A stretch of DNA of 64,000 nucleotides, taken from contig CP016836.1 of the NCBI GenBank assembly GCA_002240395.1, positions 1,798,001 through 1,862,000 on the forward strand, written 5' to 3'. This DNA is from Xanthomonas citri pv. mangiferaeindicae. GTDB taxonomy: Bacteria > Pseudomonadota > Gammaproteobacteria > Xanthomonadales > Xanthomonadaceae. Of this stretch, positions 1 to 8,501 are shown in pieces (within the stretch, counting starts at the first letter, position 1; every line of letters begins with the position of its first letter). A model generated the notes under the pieces. The model was given only the letters and a program-made list of their open reading frames with translations. It had not been told where the DNA came from and searched no databases. Both the position numbers and the translations under genes were made by a program.

Positions 1-447
1 ATCGCGATCGCGATAGCGGAAATGCCATTGCCATTGCCGGGCGGTCACCTCGACGACCATGTCCGGCGTCGCGCCCACCCCGGTCACCCGCGCGCTGGTC
101 AGGCTGCCGTAGACCAGCAGCGCGGTCAGCACCAGCGTCGGCAGCACCAGGCCGCCCCACACCACCAGGCGCTCGGGCTGCCGCAGCGCCTGGCCGGCCT
201 CGCGGCGGCGCAGCGCACGCCACAGCAGCGCGAGCACGAGCGCCCAGACCACGGTGAAGGCGCCGGCCATCAGCCACCAGCCAAAGGCGATCTGCGCCGC
301 GGCCGGGCCGGCGGGGGCGAGCGCCGATTGCGGACCGGCGCAGCCGGCCAGCGCGAGGCCGCTCAGCGCGACGCCGGCGGCGATGCGGGCGCGAAGGCGC
401 CGTGGTTGTCGGTTCCGATGCTCGATGATGCCGCCCCTGGGATGCAC
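1..447 (-). CDS. Cytochrome c oxidase subunit II, N-terminal part (cut by window edge)
   Basis: This is the first ~149 codons of a haem-copper oxidase subunit II; the rest lies beyond the left edge. The translation shows a lipoprotein-type signal ending in LALAGC, two membrane helices (starting near IAFGWWLMAG and LVVWGGLVLP) and then VVEVTARQWQWHFRYRD, the entry to the CuA cupredoxin domain. In the family this subunit takes electrons from cytochrome c at the periplasmic face. The start is uncertain: GTG at 447 is the most economical choice, but the frame stays open upstream with another GTG at 507, and neither has a clear ribosome binding site. A CyoA-type quinol oxidase subunit is less likely because of the QWQWHFRY sequence. 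Confidence 0.8.
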   Translation of the reverse strand, partial: MHPRGGIIEHRNRQPRRLRARIAAGVALSGLALAGCAGPQSALAPAGPAAAQIAFGWWLMAGAFTVVWALVLALLWRALRRREAGQALRQPERLVVWGGLVLPTLVLTALLVYGSLTSARVTGVGATPDMVVEVTARQWQWHFRYRDRD

Positions 448-652
448 GCGCCGCGGTCGTGTCGATCGACACCACCCGCGCTGCACGCTAACGGCCGCTG
501 CGGCCACGCGATGTGAATGCGCGCTGTCGTGCGCGCCGCGGCGCGGCAAGAGTCGGCGACCGGCTTGGCGGACACGCGCTCCCGCCGCCGCGGTTCAGCG
601 CGGTGACGATGCCGTCTCACGGATTGAGACCTGGACCTGTCACGGTGCGTCG

Positions 653-1939
653 GTGAACCTAACCGACAAGCTCGCCGTGCTCGCTGACGCCGCCAAGTAC
701 GACGCCTCCTGCGCGTCGAGCGGTGCGAACCGGCGCGACTCGTCGAAGACCGGCGGCATCGGCAGTACCGAAGGCATGGGCATCTGCCACTCGTACACGC
801 CCGATGGCCGCTGCGTGTCGCTGCTCAAGATCCTGCTGACGAACTTCTGCGTGTTCGACTGCGCGTACTGCGTCAATCGGGTGTCGAGCAACGTGCGCCG
901 CGCGCGCTTCACGACCCAGGAGGTCGTGGACCTGACGCTGGATTTCTACAAGCGCAACTACATCGAAGGGCTGTTCCTGTCGAGCGGCATCATCCGCAAC
1001 GGCGACTACACGATGGAGCAACTGGTCGAGGTCGCGCGCAGCCTGCGGCAGGACCATCGCTTCGGCGGCTACATCCACCTCAAGACCATTCCCGACGCCG
1101 CCCCCGAGCTGCTCGCCGCGGCCGGCCGCTACGCCGACCGGCTCAGCATCAACATCGAGCTGCCGACCGAGGCCGGCATGTCGGCACTGGCGCCCGAAAA
1201 AACCCACGCCGGCATCCACGGCGCGATGGGCGAGCTCAAATGGCGCATCGACGAAGACAAGGATGCGCGCCGCGCCAAGCGCCAGGCCGTGGGCGTGCGC
1301 CGGGCCAAAGCGCCGCGGTTCGCGCCGGCCGGGCAGAGCACGCAGATGATCGTCGGTGCCGACGGCGCCAACGATCGTCGCATCCTCGAATCGAGCAGCC
1401 GCATGTACGGCACCTACCGCATGCGTCGCGTCTATTACTCGGCCTTCAGTCCGATTCCCGACGCCTCCAAGACCCTGCCGCTGCAGGCACCGCCGCTGTT
1501 GCGCGAGCACCGGCTCTACCAGGCCGACTGGCTGCTGCGCTTCTACGGCTTCGATGTCGACGAGATCACGCCCGAGCCTGCCGCCGAAGGCGCGCCGGCC
1601 GCGGACGGCACCGAGGCGGGCATGCTCGATCTCGATGTCGATCCCAAGCTCGCCTGGGCCCTGCGCAACCCGACGCGTTTCCCGGTCGACGTCAACCGCG
1701 CACCGCGCGAGATGTTGCTGCGCGTGCCGGGGCTGGGCGCGCGCAATGTCGAGCGGATCATCGCCGCGCGTCCGCACGGGGCCCTGCGCCTGGACGATCT
1801 GGCGCGGCTGCGCGTGCCGCTGAAGAAGGTCATGCCGTTCGTCGTCGTGCCCGGTCACCATCCCCGCCAGCGCCTCGACGATCCCGTCCGCCTGCGCAGC
1901 GAACTGGCCCCGCAACCGCGCCAGGCGAGCCTGTTCTGA
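653..1939 (+). CDS. Radical SAM protein with C-terminal HhH (putative DNA modification/repair, UDG-linked family)
   Basis: A 428-residue radical SAM protein. Cys66, Cys70 and Cys73 in CVFDCAYC form the CxxxCxxC cluster site, and residues ~345-400 carry a helix-hairpin-helix region (VNRAPREMLLRVPGLGARN), which suggests DNA contact. Length and N-terminus (NLTDKLAVLADAAKYDASC) fit the family annotated as a putative DNA modification/repair radical SAM protein, which is usually encoded next to a DUF4130/UdgX protein, as here. The GTG at 653 is chosen because family homology begins there; the open frame extends ~400 bases upstream without coding character. The reaction is not known. The gene is divergent from the oxidase subunit at the left edge. 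Confidence 0.88.
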   Translation: MNLTDKLAVLADAAKYDASCASSGANRRDSSKTGGIGSTEGMGICHSYTPDGRCVSLLKILLTNFCVFDCAYCVNRVSSNVRRARFTTQEVVDLTLDFYKRNYIEGLFLSSGIIRNGDYTMEQLVEVARSLRQDHRFGGYIHLKTIPDAAPELLAAAGRYADRLSINIELPTEAGMSALAPEKTHAGIHGAMGELKWRIDEDKDARRAKRQAVGVRRAKAPRFAPAGQSTQMIVGADGANDRRILESSSRMYGTYRMRRVYYSAFSPIPDASKTLPLQAPPLLREHRLYQADWLLRFYGFDVDEITPEPAAEGAPAADGTEAGMLDLDVDPKLAWALRNPTRFPVDVNRAPREMLLRVPGLGARNVERIIAARPHGALRLDDLARLRVPLKKVMPFVVVPGHHPRQRLDDPVRLRSELAPQPRQASLF

Positions 1940-2028
1940 TGGCCTGCGACGCATGGCACTTCTGCATCTCCCAGACCCTCGAGTTCGGATGAGCTCCTTA
2001 GAACGTGCGCGAAGAACACGTCCTTGTG

Positions 2029-2482
2029 CCCTCCCCCGTATACGGGGGAGGGTTGGGTGGGGGCCTACGTTCCGATCGCAGCGCCCTGTCGGCTTGCCCC
2101 CATCCCAACCTTCCCCGCTAGCGGGGGAAGGGGACAAGCGCAGTGGGTGGCCGTCGATGATGCAAACAGGCGAGCATCACGCTGCGGCGAACGCGCCGAT
2201 GCAGCCCTCCCCCGTTTACGGGGGAGGGTTGGGAGGGGGCCAACGTTCCGATCGCAGTGCCCTGTGGGTTCGCCCCCATCCCAGCCTTCCCCCGTAAACG
2301 GGGGAAGGAGGCAAGCGCACCGCGCGTCCGTTGATGGGAAGAGGCCAGCCCCACGCTGCGGCGAACTCGCCTGCGCCGCCCTCCCCCGTTTACGGGGGAG
2401 GGTTGGGTGGGGGCCAACGATCCGATCGCATTACGCTGTGGACTCGTCCCCATCCCAACCTTCCCCCGCCAGCGGGGGAAGG
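2029..2482. repeat. Three tandem ~175 bp units, each a BIME-like pair of GC-rich palindromes
   Basis: Units start at 2029, 2205 and 2379. Each begins with a palindrome of the form CCCTCCCCCGT/ACGGGGGAGGG followed by TTGGGNGGGGGC, then about 30 bases, then the inverted counterpart GCCCCCATCCCAVCC and a second C5/G5 hairpin. The ~65 bases between pairs are also similar (a GCTGCGGCGAAC core), so the whole unit is tandemly repeated. This fills the 620-base gap between the radical SAM gene and the UdgX gene. Related pairs occur at 16742 and 45721. It resembles REP/BIME elements. No transposase is nearby. Confidence 0.85.
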
Positions 2483-2559
2483 AGACAAGCGCAGTCCGTG
2501 TCCGCCGATAGCGCAAGAAGACCAGCGCAACACCGTGCAAACCCGGGATTGCGACGTCG

Positions 2560-3990
2560 ATGACGTCGAGCTCCGCCCACGCGCGGGTGACCGCGACGGT
2601 CGATCCGCCCTGGGATGCCGGCGCCTGGCGCAGTGCGGCGCGTGCTGCGCTGTGCGCGGGCCTGCCGCCCGAGCAGCTCGACTGGAGCGGCGGCGCGCAG
2701 GGCTCGCTGCTGGGCGGCCTGGACCTCGCCGCGTTGCCTGCGCAGCGCAGTGCGCCGCGCGTGCCGTCCGCGTTTCTGGCCCTCGCCGACGCCGTGATCT
2801 GCCATCGTGCCGACGACCGCCATGGCCTGCTGTACCGCATGCTCTGGCGCATCGCGCAGGGCGAGCGCGCACTGCTGCTGCGCGCGGCCGACCCCGACGT
2901 GCATCGCGCACGCACAATGGCCCAGGCGGTGCGCCGCGATACCCACAAGATGAAGGCCTTCGTGCGCTTCCGCGCCGTGCCCGGCGCCGACGAGGAATAC
3001 GTCGCCTGGTTCGAGCCCGATCACTGGATCGTCGATCGGGTCGCGCCGTTCTTCGCGCGCCGCTTCGCCGGCATGCGCTGGGCGATCGTGACCCCGTACC
3101 GCAGCGCGTTGTGGGACGGCCAGACGTTGGCCTTCGCAGCGGGCGGCACGCGCGCCGATGCGCCGGCCGAGGACGCGCGCGAGGATTTGTGGCGCACCTA
3201 CTACGCCAATATCTTCAACCCGGCCCGGCTCAACACCACGATGATGCGCGCCGAGATGCCGCAGAAGTACTGGAAGCACCTGCCCGAGACGGCGCTGCTG
3301 CCGGCGCTGGTGCGCGAGGCGGGCGTGCGCGTGCGCGAGATGGCCGAGCGCGAACATCAGGCGCCGCGTCGACGCATCCCGGTCGCGCCCGCGGCGCCGG
3401 CCCTGGCACCCGACAGCTTAGACGCACTGCGCGAGGCTGCACGCGATTGCCGGCGGTGCCCGCTGTGGCAACCGGCGACACAGACCGTGTTCGGCGAAGG
3501 GCCGGGCGATGCCCGCACGATGATCGTCGGCGAACAGCCGGGTGACGAGGAGGACCTGTCGGGCCGGCCGTTCGTCGGGCCCGCGGGCCGGCTGTTCTCG
3601 CGCGCGCTCGATGAGCTCGGCATCGACCGCGGTTCGCTGTATCTGACCAATGCAGTCAAGCATTTCCGCTTCGAGCCACGCGGCAAGCGGCGGCTGCATC
3701 GCCGCCCCGATGTCGCCCATATCGAGGCCTGCAATGGTTGGCTGCGCGCCGAGATCGCGCAGCTGAAACCCGAGCGCATCGTCTGTCTGGGCGCGACCGC
3801 CGCGCGCGCGGTGTTCGGGCCGGGCGTGCGACTGACCGAGGAGCGCGGGCTGTGGCGCACGCGCGACGACGGCGTGCGCGCCTTCGCCACCGTACATCCG
3901 TCGTGGGTGCTGCGTCAGGGCGATCCCGCCGCGCAGGCCCAGGCCTATGCCGGATTCGTCGACGATCTGCGTCTGCTGACGGCTGCCTGA
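2560..3990 (+). CDS. DUF4130 - UdgX uracil-DNA glycosylase fusion protein
   Basis: A 476-residue two-domain protein. Residues ~20-270 match the DUF4130 type that accompanies radical SAM partners (HKMKAFVRF, YVAWFEPDHWIVDR). Residues ~290-470 are a family-4-like uracil-DNA glycosylase of the UdgX subgroup: GEQPG at 324-328, the R-loop KRRLH at 376-380, and HPSWVLR near the C-terminus. In characterised UdgX the histidine of this loop (His380 here) forms a covalent bond with the deoxyribose after uracil excision. The ATG at 2560 keeps a short leader; GTG at 2587 is an alternative. It probably works with the radical SAM protein upstream, but the repeat block between them argues against a tight operon. 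Confidence 0.9.
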   Translation: MTSSSAHARVTATVDPPWDAGAWRSAARAALCAGLPPEQLDWSGGAQGSLLGGLDLAALPAQRSAPRVPSAFLALADAVICHRADDRHGLLYRMLWRIAQGERALLLRAADPDVHRARTMAQAVRRDTHKMKAFVRFRAVPGADEEYVAWFEPDHWIVDRVAPFFARRFAGMRWAIVTPYRSALWDGQTLAFAAGGTRADAPAEDAREDLWRTYYANIFNPARLNTTMMRAEMPQKYWKHLPETALLPALVREAGVRVREMAEREHQAPRRRIPVAPAAPALAPDSLDALREAARDCRRCPLWQPATQTVFGEGPGDARTMIVGEQPGDEEDLSGRPFVGPAGRLFSRALDELGIDRGSLYLTNAVKHFRFEPRGKRRLHRRPDVAHIEACNGWLRAEIAQLKPERIVCLGATAARAVFGPGVRLTEERGLWRTRDDGVRAFATVHPSWVLRQGDPAAQAQAYAGFVDDLRLLTAA

Positions 3991-4024
3991 CGATAGAAGT
4001 GAGGTCTATGCGAGGCCGGTCGCC

Positions 4025-4510
4025 TCAGCGGCCCTGGGCGTGCTCGCCGCGCAGCGTCATGACCTTGCTGGCCATGCGCGCGACGACCTTGCCGTCCTCG
4101 CGCTGGATGTCGCAGCGGTAGTGCGCGATCGTGCGGCCGCGATGTTCGGCCCAGGCATGCGCGCGCAGGCGCGCGCGCCAGACCGGGCGCACGAACGTCG
4201 CGTCGAGGTCGATGCTGGTGAAGCTTTCGCCCGGCTGCATCAGCGTCGAATGCGCCGTGCCGATGGTCGCGTCGGCCAGTTCGCACAACAGGCCGCCGTG
4301 CACGGTGCCCTGCTGGTTGCCGTGGCGGTCGGGGTCGGCCTCCAGCTCGATGGCGGCCATCGCCTCGCTCACCGCGACGAGCCGGAAGCCCAGCAACTGC
4401 GAGATCGCGGTGGGGTAGCGCAGATGGATGGCGGCAGAGTCGACAGGTCGGCCGTCGATCAGGCGCTGCAGGTGGTCGAGGATCGGCAGACGCGGTGAGG
4501 CATTGGACAT
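4025..4510 (-). CDS. PaaI-type hotdog acyl-CoA thioesterase
   Basis: A 161-residue hotdog-fold protein. The motif HGNQQGTVHGGLLCELADAT (residues ~70-90) is the PaaI/YdiI-type signature, with the HGG loop and a following acidic residue expected to hydrolyse acyl-CoA thioesters in the cytoplasm. The start at 4510 has a good ribosome binding site (AGAGGAGCG). It is convergent with the UdgX gene (34 bases between stops) and divergent from the MocR regulator at 4667, so it is a candidate target of that regulator. Substrate not deducible. Confidence 0.82.
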   Translation of the reverse strand: MSNASPRLPILDHLQRLIDGRPVDSAAIHLRYPTAISQLLGFRLVAVSEAMAAIELEADPDRHGNQQGTVHGGLLCELADATIGTAHSTLMQPGESFTSIDLDATFVRPVWRARLRAHAWAEHRGRTIAHYRCDIQREDGKVVARMASKVMTLRGEHAQGR

Positions 4511-4666
4511 AAGCGCTCCTCTTGGGATTTGAGGCGTGGATGGCGTGTCGGCGCGGCGTCACCAAGCCCGCAGGTGAGACCGTTGCGCCGGGCAGCGTCC
4601 GCGTTTCGCCCGGAAGCGTGATCGCGTAGATTGGAGCAATCAAGAAATTGTCCTAGGGACACGTGC

Positions 4667-6007
4667 ATGGCCACTTCCCCGGTCGCGGTCATCGTCGAGC
4701 GCCTCGCCGCGCAGATCCAAAGCGGCCGGCTGGCGCCGGGCACGGCCCTGCCCACCCACCGCCAACTGGCCGCCCGGCACGGGATCGCCGTCGCCTCGGC
4801 CAGCAAGGCCTATGCGCAGTTGCGATCGATGGGCCTGGTCGTCGGCGAGACCGGGCGCGGCACGTTCGTGCGTGAGCGCCCGCCGCAACGCGAGTGGGAC
4901 AGCGGCGATGAGGCCCGGCGTAGCGCGAGCGCGGTCGACCTGTCGTTCAACCATCCGACTTGGCCCGGCCAGGCGGCGCTGCTGCGCGGCATGCTGCGCG
5001 AGTTGGCGACTTCCGGCGACCTGGCGGCGCTGATGCACCAGCAACCGCCCGGCGGGCGGCGCCACGAGCGCCGGATCGTAGCCGAGCTGCTGGCCGCCTC
5101 GCGCGGCATCGACGCCGATGCGGAGCGGATCGTGCTGGTCAACGGCGCGCAGCATGGTCTGGATGTGGTGGTGCGGGCGATGCTGCGGCCGCACGATGCG
5201 GTTGCGGTCGACGCCTTGAGCTACCCGGGCTTTCGCATGCTCGCCGAGCTGCAGGCGCTGGATCTCGCGCCGGTGCCTACGTGCGCCGACGGTCCCGATC
5301 TCGACGCCCTGGAGCGGCTGTGCCGCAGCCGCCCGATCCGGGCGATCTACGCGATGCCGACGCTGCACAACCCATTGGGCTGGGTACTCGACACCGAGCA
5401 GCGGCAGCGGCTGGTGGCAATCGCACGACGCCACGACTGCGTGCTGATCGAAGACGCAGCCTATGCGTGGCTGGCCGACCCGGCACCGGTCGCGCTGGCG
5501 ACGTTGGCACCCGAGCGCACGTTCCACATCGCCAGCCTGTCCAAGAGCCTGGCCAGCGGCCTGCGCTTCGGTTATGTCGTCGTGCCTGCGGACGACGTGG
5601 TGCGGGTCAAGGCGGTGATCCGGGCCAGCCACTGGAGCTTGCCGAGCCTGGTGACGGCGATGGCGACGCGCTGGATCGCCGACGGCACGGTCGCGCAGCA
5701 GGAGGCCGCATTGCGCCATGACGCGCGCCAGCGCCAGGCGATTGCGGCCGACGTGTTCGCCGGCCTCGACCTGCGCGCGCATCCCGCATCCCCGTTCCTG
5801 TGGCTGCGCCTGCCTGAGGACCTGCGCATGGACCGTGCCGCGCAAGCGCTGGCCGAGCGCGGCATCGCGGTGTCCAAGGGCGAGGCCTACGCGACCGGTC
5901 GGCGGCGGCCGCATGCGCTGCGGCTGGGCTTGGGCTCGGTGCCGCTGGAGGCCCTGGAAGCGGTACTGCGGCGCGTGCGCGATACGCTTGAGCGGCTCCC
6001 GGTGTGA
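4667..6007 (+). CDS. MocR-type regulator (GntR HTH + aminotransferase fold)
   Basis: A 446-residue fusion of a GntR winged helix (residues ~5-75, LPTHRQLAARHGIAVASASK) and a fold-type I aminotransferase domain. Lys293 in SLSKSLASGLRFGYV is the expected pyridoxal-phosphate Schiff-base lysine; NPLGW and EDAAYAW are the usual cofactor-contact segments. MocR proteins use bound PLP or amino compounds to control nearby genes. The ATG at 4667 is chosen over an in-frame ATG at 4631 because GntR homology begins soon after it. A CAAT-N6-ATTG inverted repeat (4637-4650) lies just upstream and may be part of its operator. The regulated pathway is unknown. Confidence 0.86.
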   Translation: MATSPVAVIVERLAAQIQSGRLAPGTALPTHRQLAARHGIAVASASKAYAQLRSMGLVVGETGRGTFVRERPPQREWDSGDEARRSASAVDLSFNHPTWPGQAALLRGMLRELATSGDLAALMHQQPPGGRRHERRIVAELLAASRGIDADAERIVLVNGAQHGLDVVVRAMLRPHDAVAVDALSYPGFRMLAELQALDLAPVPTCADGPDLDALERLCRSRPIRAIYAMPTLHNPLGWVLDTEQRQRLVAIARRHDCVLIEDAAYAWLADPAPVALATLAPERTFHIASLSKSLASGLRFGYVVVPADDVVRVKAVIRASHWSLPSLVTAMATRWIADGTVAQQEAALRHDARQRQAIAADVFAGLDLRAHPASPFLWLRLPEDLRMDRAAQALAERGIAVSKGEAYATGRRRPHALRLGLGSVPLEALEAVLRRVRDTLERLPV

Positions 6008-6128
6008 GCCGCTGGCCGCGTTCGACGTCACATCGATGAACCGCGCGCGGTGTCGACGACCGCCATTCACCGCTGCTTCGCGCAGGCCGCCGAAAACTCG
6101 GCCGACCCTTTCCCCAGGAGCCTTTTCG

Positions 6129-6557
6129 ATGAAGACCACCCTGATCCGTGGCCTGGCGCTCGCGCTGTCTCTGACCGCCGGTGCCGCCGTTGCGCAGGAC
6201 GCGATGACCAGCGCCCAGGTCCGCACCGCGCTGACCGACGGCGGCTATACCGACGTGACTGATCTCGAGTTCAAGGATGGCTTGTGGAAGGCCGACGCCA
6301 AGGATGCCAATGGGCGCAAGATCGATGTCCGTCTGGATCCGGCGACCGGTCGCGTGTATCCGGACAATGCCGGCGCAACGACGCTGGGTGAGGCCGATAT
6401 CCGCGCCAAGCTCACCGCCGCCGGCTTCACCAAAATCGAGGACGTGAAGTTCGATGACGGCCTGTGGGAGGCCGAGGCCGATACTCGCGAAGGGCAGCGC
6501 GTCGACCTCAAGCTCGACCCGCAGGACGGACGCGTCATCAGCCAGTCGCGCGACTGA
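6129..6557 (+). CDS. Secreted PepSY-domain protein, two repeats
   Basis: A 142-residue protein with a signal peptide ending in AGAAVAQ (residues ~1-23). It then carries two PepSY-like repeats; each has DGLW(K/E)A followed by a basic segment and a (V/L)(R/K)LDP-x-GRV strand (near residues 55-80 and 105-135). PepSY domains are thought to modulate peptidases or act as small periplasmic binding modules. The ATG at 6129 has an AGGAG ribosome binding site. It is a single gene followed by a strong hairpin at 6584-6609. Confidence 0.8.
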   Translation: MKTTLIRGLALALSLTAGAAVAQDAMTSAQVRTALTDGGYTDVTDLEFKDGLWKADAKDANGRKIDVRLDPATGRVYPDNAGATTLGEADIRAKLTAAGFTKIEDVKFDDGLWEAEADTREGQRVDLKLDPQDGRVISQSRD

Positions 6558-6583
6558 TCGCCGCGCAACGTTGCATGTGCGAC

Positions 6584-6609
6584 CAACGCCCGGCGCAAGC
6601 CGGGCGTTG
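6584..6609 (+). terminator. Hairpin after the PepSY gene
   Basis: A perfect 11 bp stem CAACGCCCGGC with its complement closing a GCAA tetraloop, 26 bases after the PepSY stop. There is only a weak T-rich tail, so the call as an intrinsic terminator rests on position and stem strength. Confidence 0.6.
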
Positions 6610-6662
6610 TCGTATCGGGGCGTCGCGTGCGAATGGCCGCAACGACACCGCGGGCTTGTGGA

Positions 6663-7163
6663 TCAGTTGCCGCGATCGGGACGCGGCACGTCGTCGGGCA
6701 TTGCGTCGCGAACGCAGTTGGCGGCAGTGCGCGGTTGGTCGGGGGTTGCGACCAGACACTGCGCCGCGGCCTGGGCCCAGCGCGAGACGGCATCGCGTCG
6801 GTCGGCCAGCGCCCCGGTGTCGACCAGCCAGCGCGCGATGTCGAGCATGCGTTGACGATCGTCGAGCGAGGCGACCGCATCAAGCGCCGCGGCGCTGACC
6901 ACGAAACTGTGCGCGAAGGCCGCGGTCGCCCGCTCGGCGGTCTGCGCCGGATCCATCCGCCCGTCGTCGGCCACGAGCAGGCCCTGCAGGCGGATCGCCT
7001 CGCGTGCCTTGAGATCGCCGGCCGAACCGATGCTCGTGCGCAGCATGACCGTCGTGCCCAATGCGCCGATGAAGATGCCGCCGAGCAGCACGAACACCGC
7101 GCCGATCACCATGGGCGTGCGCGATGCGGGCTCGGCCCGGGGAGTCGGATCGGGATGGGTCAC
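6663..7163 (-). CDS. Hypothetical protein with one N-terminal membrane helix
   Basis: I do not recognise a family. The 166-residue product has a short cytoplasmic head, one membrane helix (MVIGAVFVLLGGIFIGALGT, residues ~18-37) and a helical C-terminal region rich in Ala, Arg and Asp, with ADDGRMDP, DDRQRML and two cysteines. The start at 7163 has an upstream GGAGG. It probably exposes its C-terminal part to the periplasm. It lies just downstream of the EF-hand gene on the same strand. Confidence 0.65.
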   Translation of the reverse strand: MTHPDPTPRAEPASRTPMVIGAVFVLLGGIFIGALGTTVMLRTSIGSAGDLKAREAIRLQGLLVADDGRMDPAQTAERATAAFAHSFVVSAAALDAVASLDDRQRMLDIARWLVDTGALADRRDAVSRWAQAAAQCLVATPDQPRTAANCVRDAMPDDVPRPDRGN

Positions 7164-7205
7164 GCCTGGCCTCCTGTCTCGGCCACGGCGGCCGGGCCGC
7201 CTAGG

Positions 7206-7583
7206 CTAGCGCAGCCAGCCGGCGAGTTCCTCGCGACTGAGGCGGCCATCGCGATTGCTGTCCACCGCGTCGAACTCCGCCAAGAGCGTGGGATGGGCGC
7301 GCGCCTCGGCGCGGCTGATGTAGCCGTCGCCGTTGACGTCGAGCGCGGCGAAATCGATCCGATAGGGGCTTGTCGTCGCCGGACGCGGCTCGTAGGAGCG
7401 GATGATCACCTGCTGGCCATCGGCGCCTTCGTAGGTCACCACCCCGGTCTGGCGGCCGGTCTGCGACGACACCGCCGGTGGGTCGGCGACTGGCTCCAGC
7501 GCGCTGGTACTGACCTGTGCGAAGGCAGCGTCGGGCAGCGCGAGCGCGATCAGCGCGGCAGGCAGCAGGCGGCGGTGGGACAT
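7206..7583 (-). CDS. Secreted EF-hand calcium-binding protein
   Basis: A 125-residue exported protein. A signal peptide ends at PDAAFAQ, and two EF-hand loops follow: DVNGDGYISRAE (near residue 80) and DSNRDGRLSREE (near residue 110), with Asp/Asn at positions 1, 3 and 5 and Glu at 12 as needed for Ca2+ binding. The ATG at 7583 is preceded by CAGGAG at good spacing; the open frame extends upstream but is not needed. Small signal-peptide EF-hand proteins of this type are common in xanthomonads; their partner is unknown. Confidence 0.82.
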   Translation of the reverse strand: MSHRRLLPAALIALALPDAAFAQVSTSALEPVADPPAVSSQTGRQTGVVTYEGADGQQVIIRSYEPRPATTSPYRIDFAALDVNGDGYISRAEARAHPTLLAEFDAVDSNRDGRLSREELAGWLR

Positions 7584-7663
7584 GGCGTGCTCCTGTGGAC
7601 GAGGGCATCTACGATGCCGCGTCGATGCCATGCGGAACATGAACGCGGTCGCATCGCAGCGAG

Positions 7664-8434
7664 CTACGCGGCGCGCTGGCGCAACTGCAGCACGACCGTC
7701 TGCACGACCAGCAGCGTCGCGATGCCCAGCGCCACCCAGGCCGAGGTCGTCGCCCCGGCCAGTGGCCAGTCGGTCTGCTTGATCCACACTGCGAACAGCC
7801 CCCACAGCGCGACCGCCGCGTAGGCTGCGTTACCGCGCATGCGCGCATTGAGCGCCAGCAACAGTGCTGCCGCGATCGCCCACAGCGCCAGGCTCCAGCC
7901 GAGCATGCGCGAGGTCGACAGCCACTGGTAGGCGACGATCGTCTGGGCGACGTTGAGGAACGCGGCCAGCGACAACCAACCCGCGTGCAGCGACAGCGCC
8001 AGCCAGGCGATACGCCGGCCGTGCGCGGCGCTGCCGTCCGACAGCCGCACTGCGCACCAGGCCAGGCAGGCCAGTGCGCCGACGATCACCGCCACGCAGG
8101 CGATGAAGAGGCCTGCCGAGAACAACGGCATCCAGATCGTGGTCAGCGCGAACCCCAGGGCGGCGACCGGGGCGATGCGCGCGAGCAACGCATCGTGACG
8201 GCGCGCGCCGGTTGCCTGCCAGGTGGCGTAGGCGATGTCGAGGACGAAGATCAGGCCCCAGACCGAGAACGCGTAGCCCGCCGCGACCAGCAGTGTCGGG
8301 TAGCGGCCCGACACCGTGGCCTGGTCCGGCCCGAACGCACCGGTCTGCGACAGCCAGCCGACGATGGGCATGGCAAGCGAACACAGCAGGACGAGCAGGC
8401 GCATGGACGCGATCCAGAAGTCGACCGCGGGCAT
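7664..8434 (-). CDS. TspO/MBR-like polytopic membrane protein
   Basis: A 256-residue integral membrane protein with seven or eight hydrophobic segments. YAFSVWGLIFVLDIAYATWQ and the Trp-rich helices (WMPLFSAG, WLSLAAFLNVAQTIVAYQW) resemble the TspO/MBR superfamily, a group that binds tetrapyrroles or tryptophan-like ligands, although this protein is longer than the ~160-residue bacterial TspO. The start at 8434 (MPAVDFW) is preferred because the upstream extension has no membrane character. Transcribed leftwards after prlC with ~70 bases between them. Confidence 0.6.
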   Translation of the reverse strand: MPAVDFWIASMRLLVLLCSLAMPIVGWLSQTGAFGPDQATVSGRYPTLLVAAGYAFSVWGLIFVLDIAYATWQATGARRHDALLARIAPVAALGFALTTIWMPLFSAGLFIACVAVIVGALACLAWCAVRLSDGSAAHGRRIAWLALSLHAGWLSLAAFLNVAQTIVAYQWLSTSRMLGWSLALWAIAAALLLALNARMRGNAAYAAVALWGLFAVWIKQTDWPLAGATTSAWVALGIATLLVVQTVVLQLRQRAA

Positions 8435-8501
8435 GGTCGCACGGCCGCGTGACGGCTGCGCGGTGCAGGCCAGGGACGATGCGGCCGATCGGGCGGGGGG
8501 T

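Noticed and set aside
22..516. Open frame of 164 codons on the plus strand at the left edge
   Set aside because: Antisense to the cytochrome oxidase subunit II gene; composition is Arg/His/Gln-rich shadow sequence.
659..2137. Open frame of 492 codons on the minus strand
   Set aside because: Complement of the radical SAM gene; no recognisable domain and typical GC-shadow composition.
2029..2482. Possible CRISPR array
   Set aside because: Period is ~175 bases, the linkers are similar to each other and not unique spacers, and no cas genes are present.
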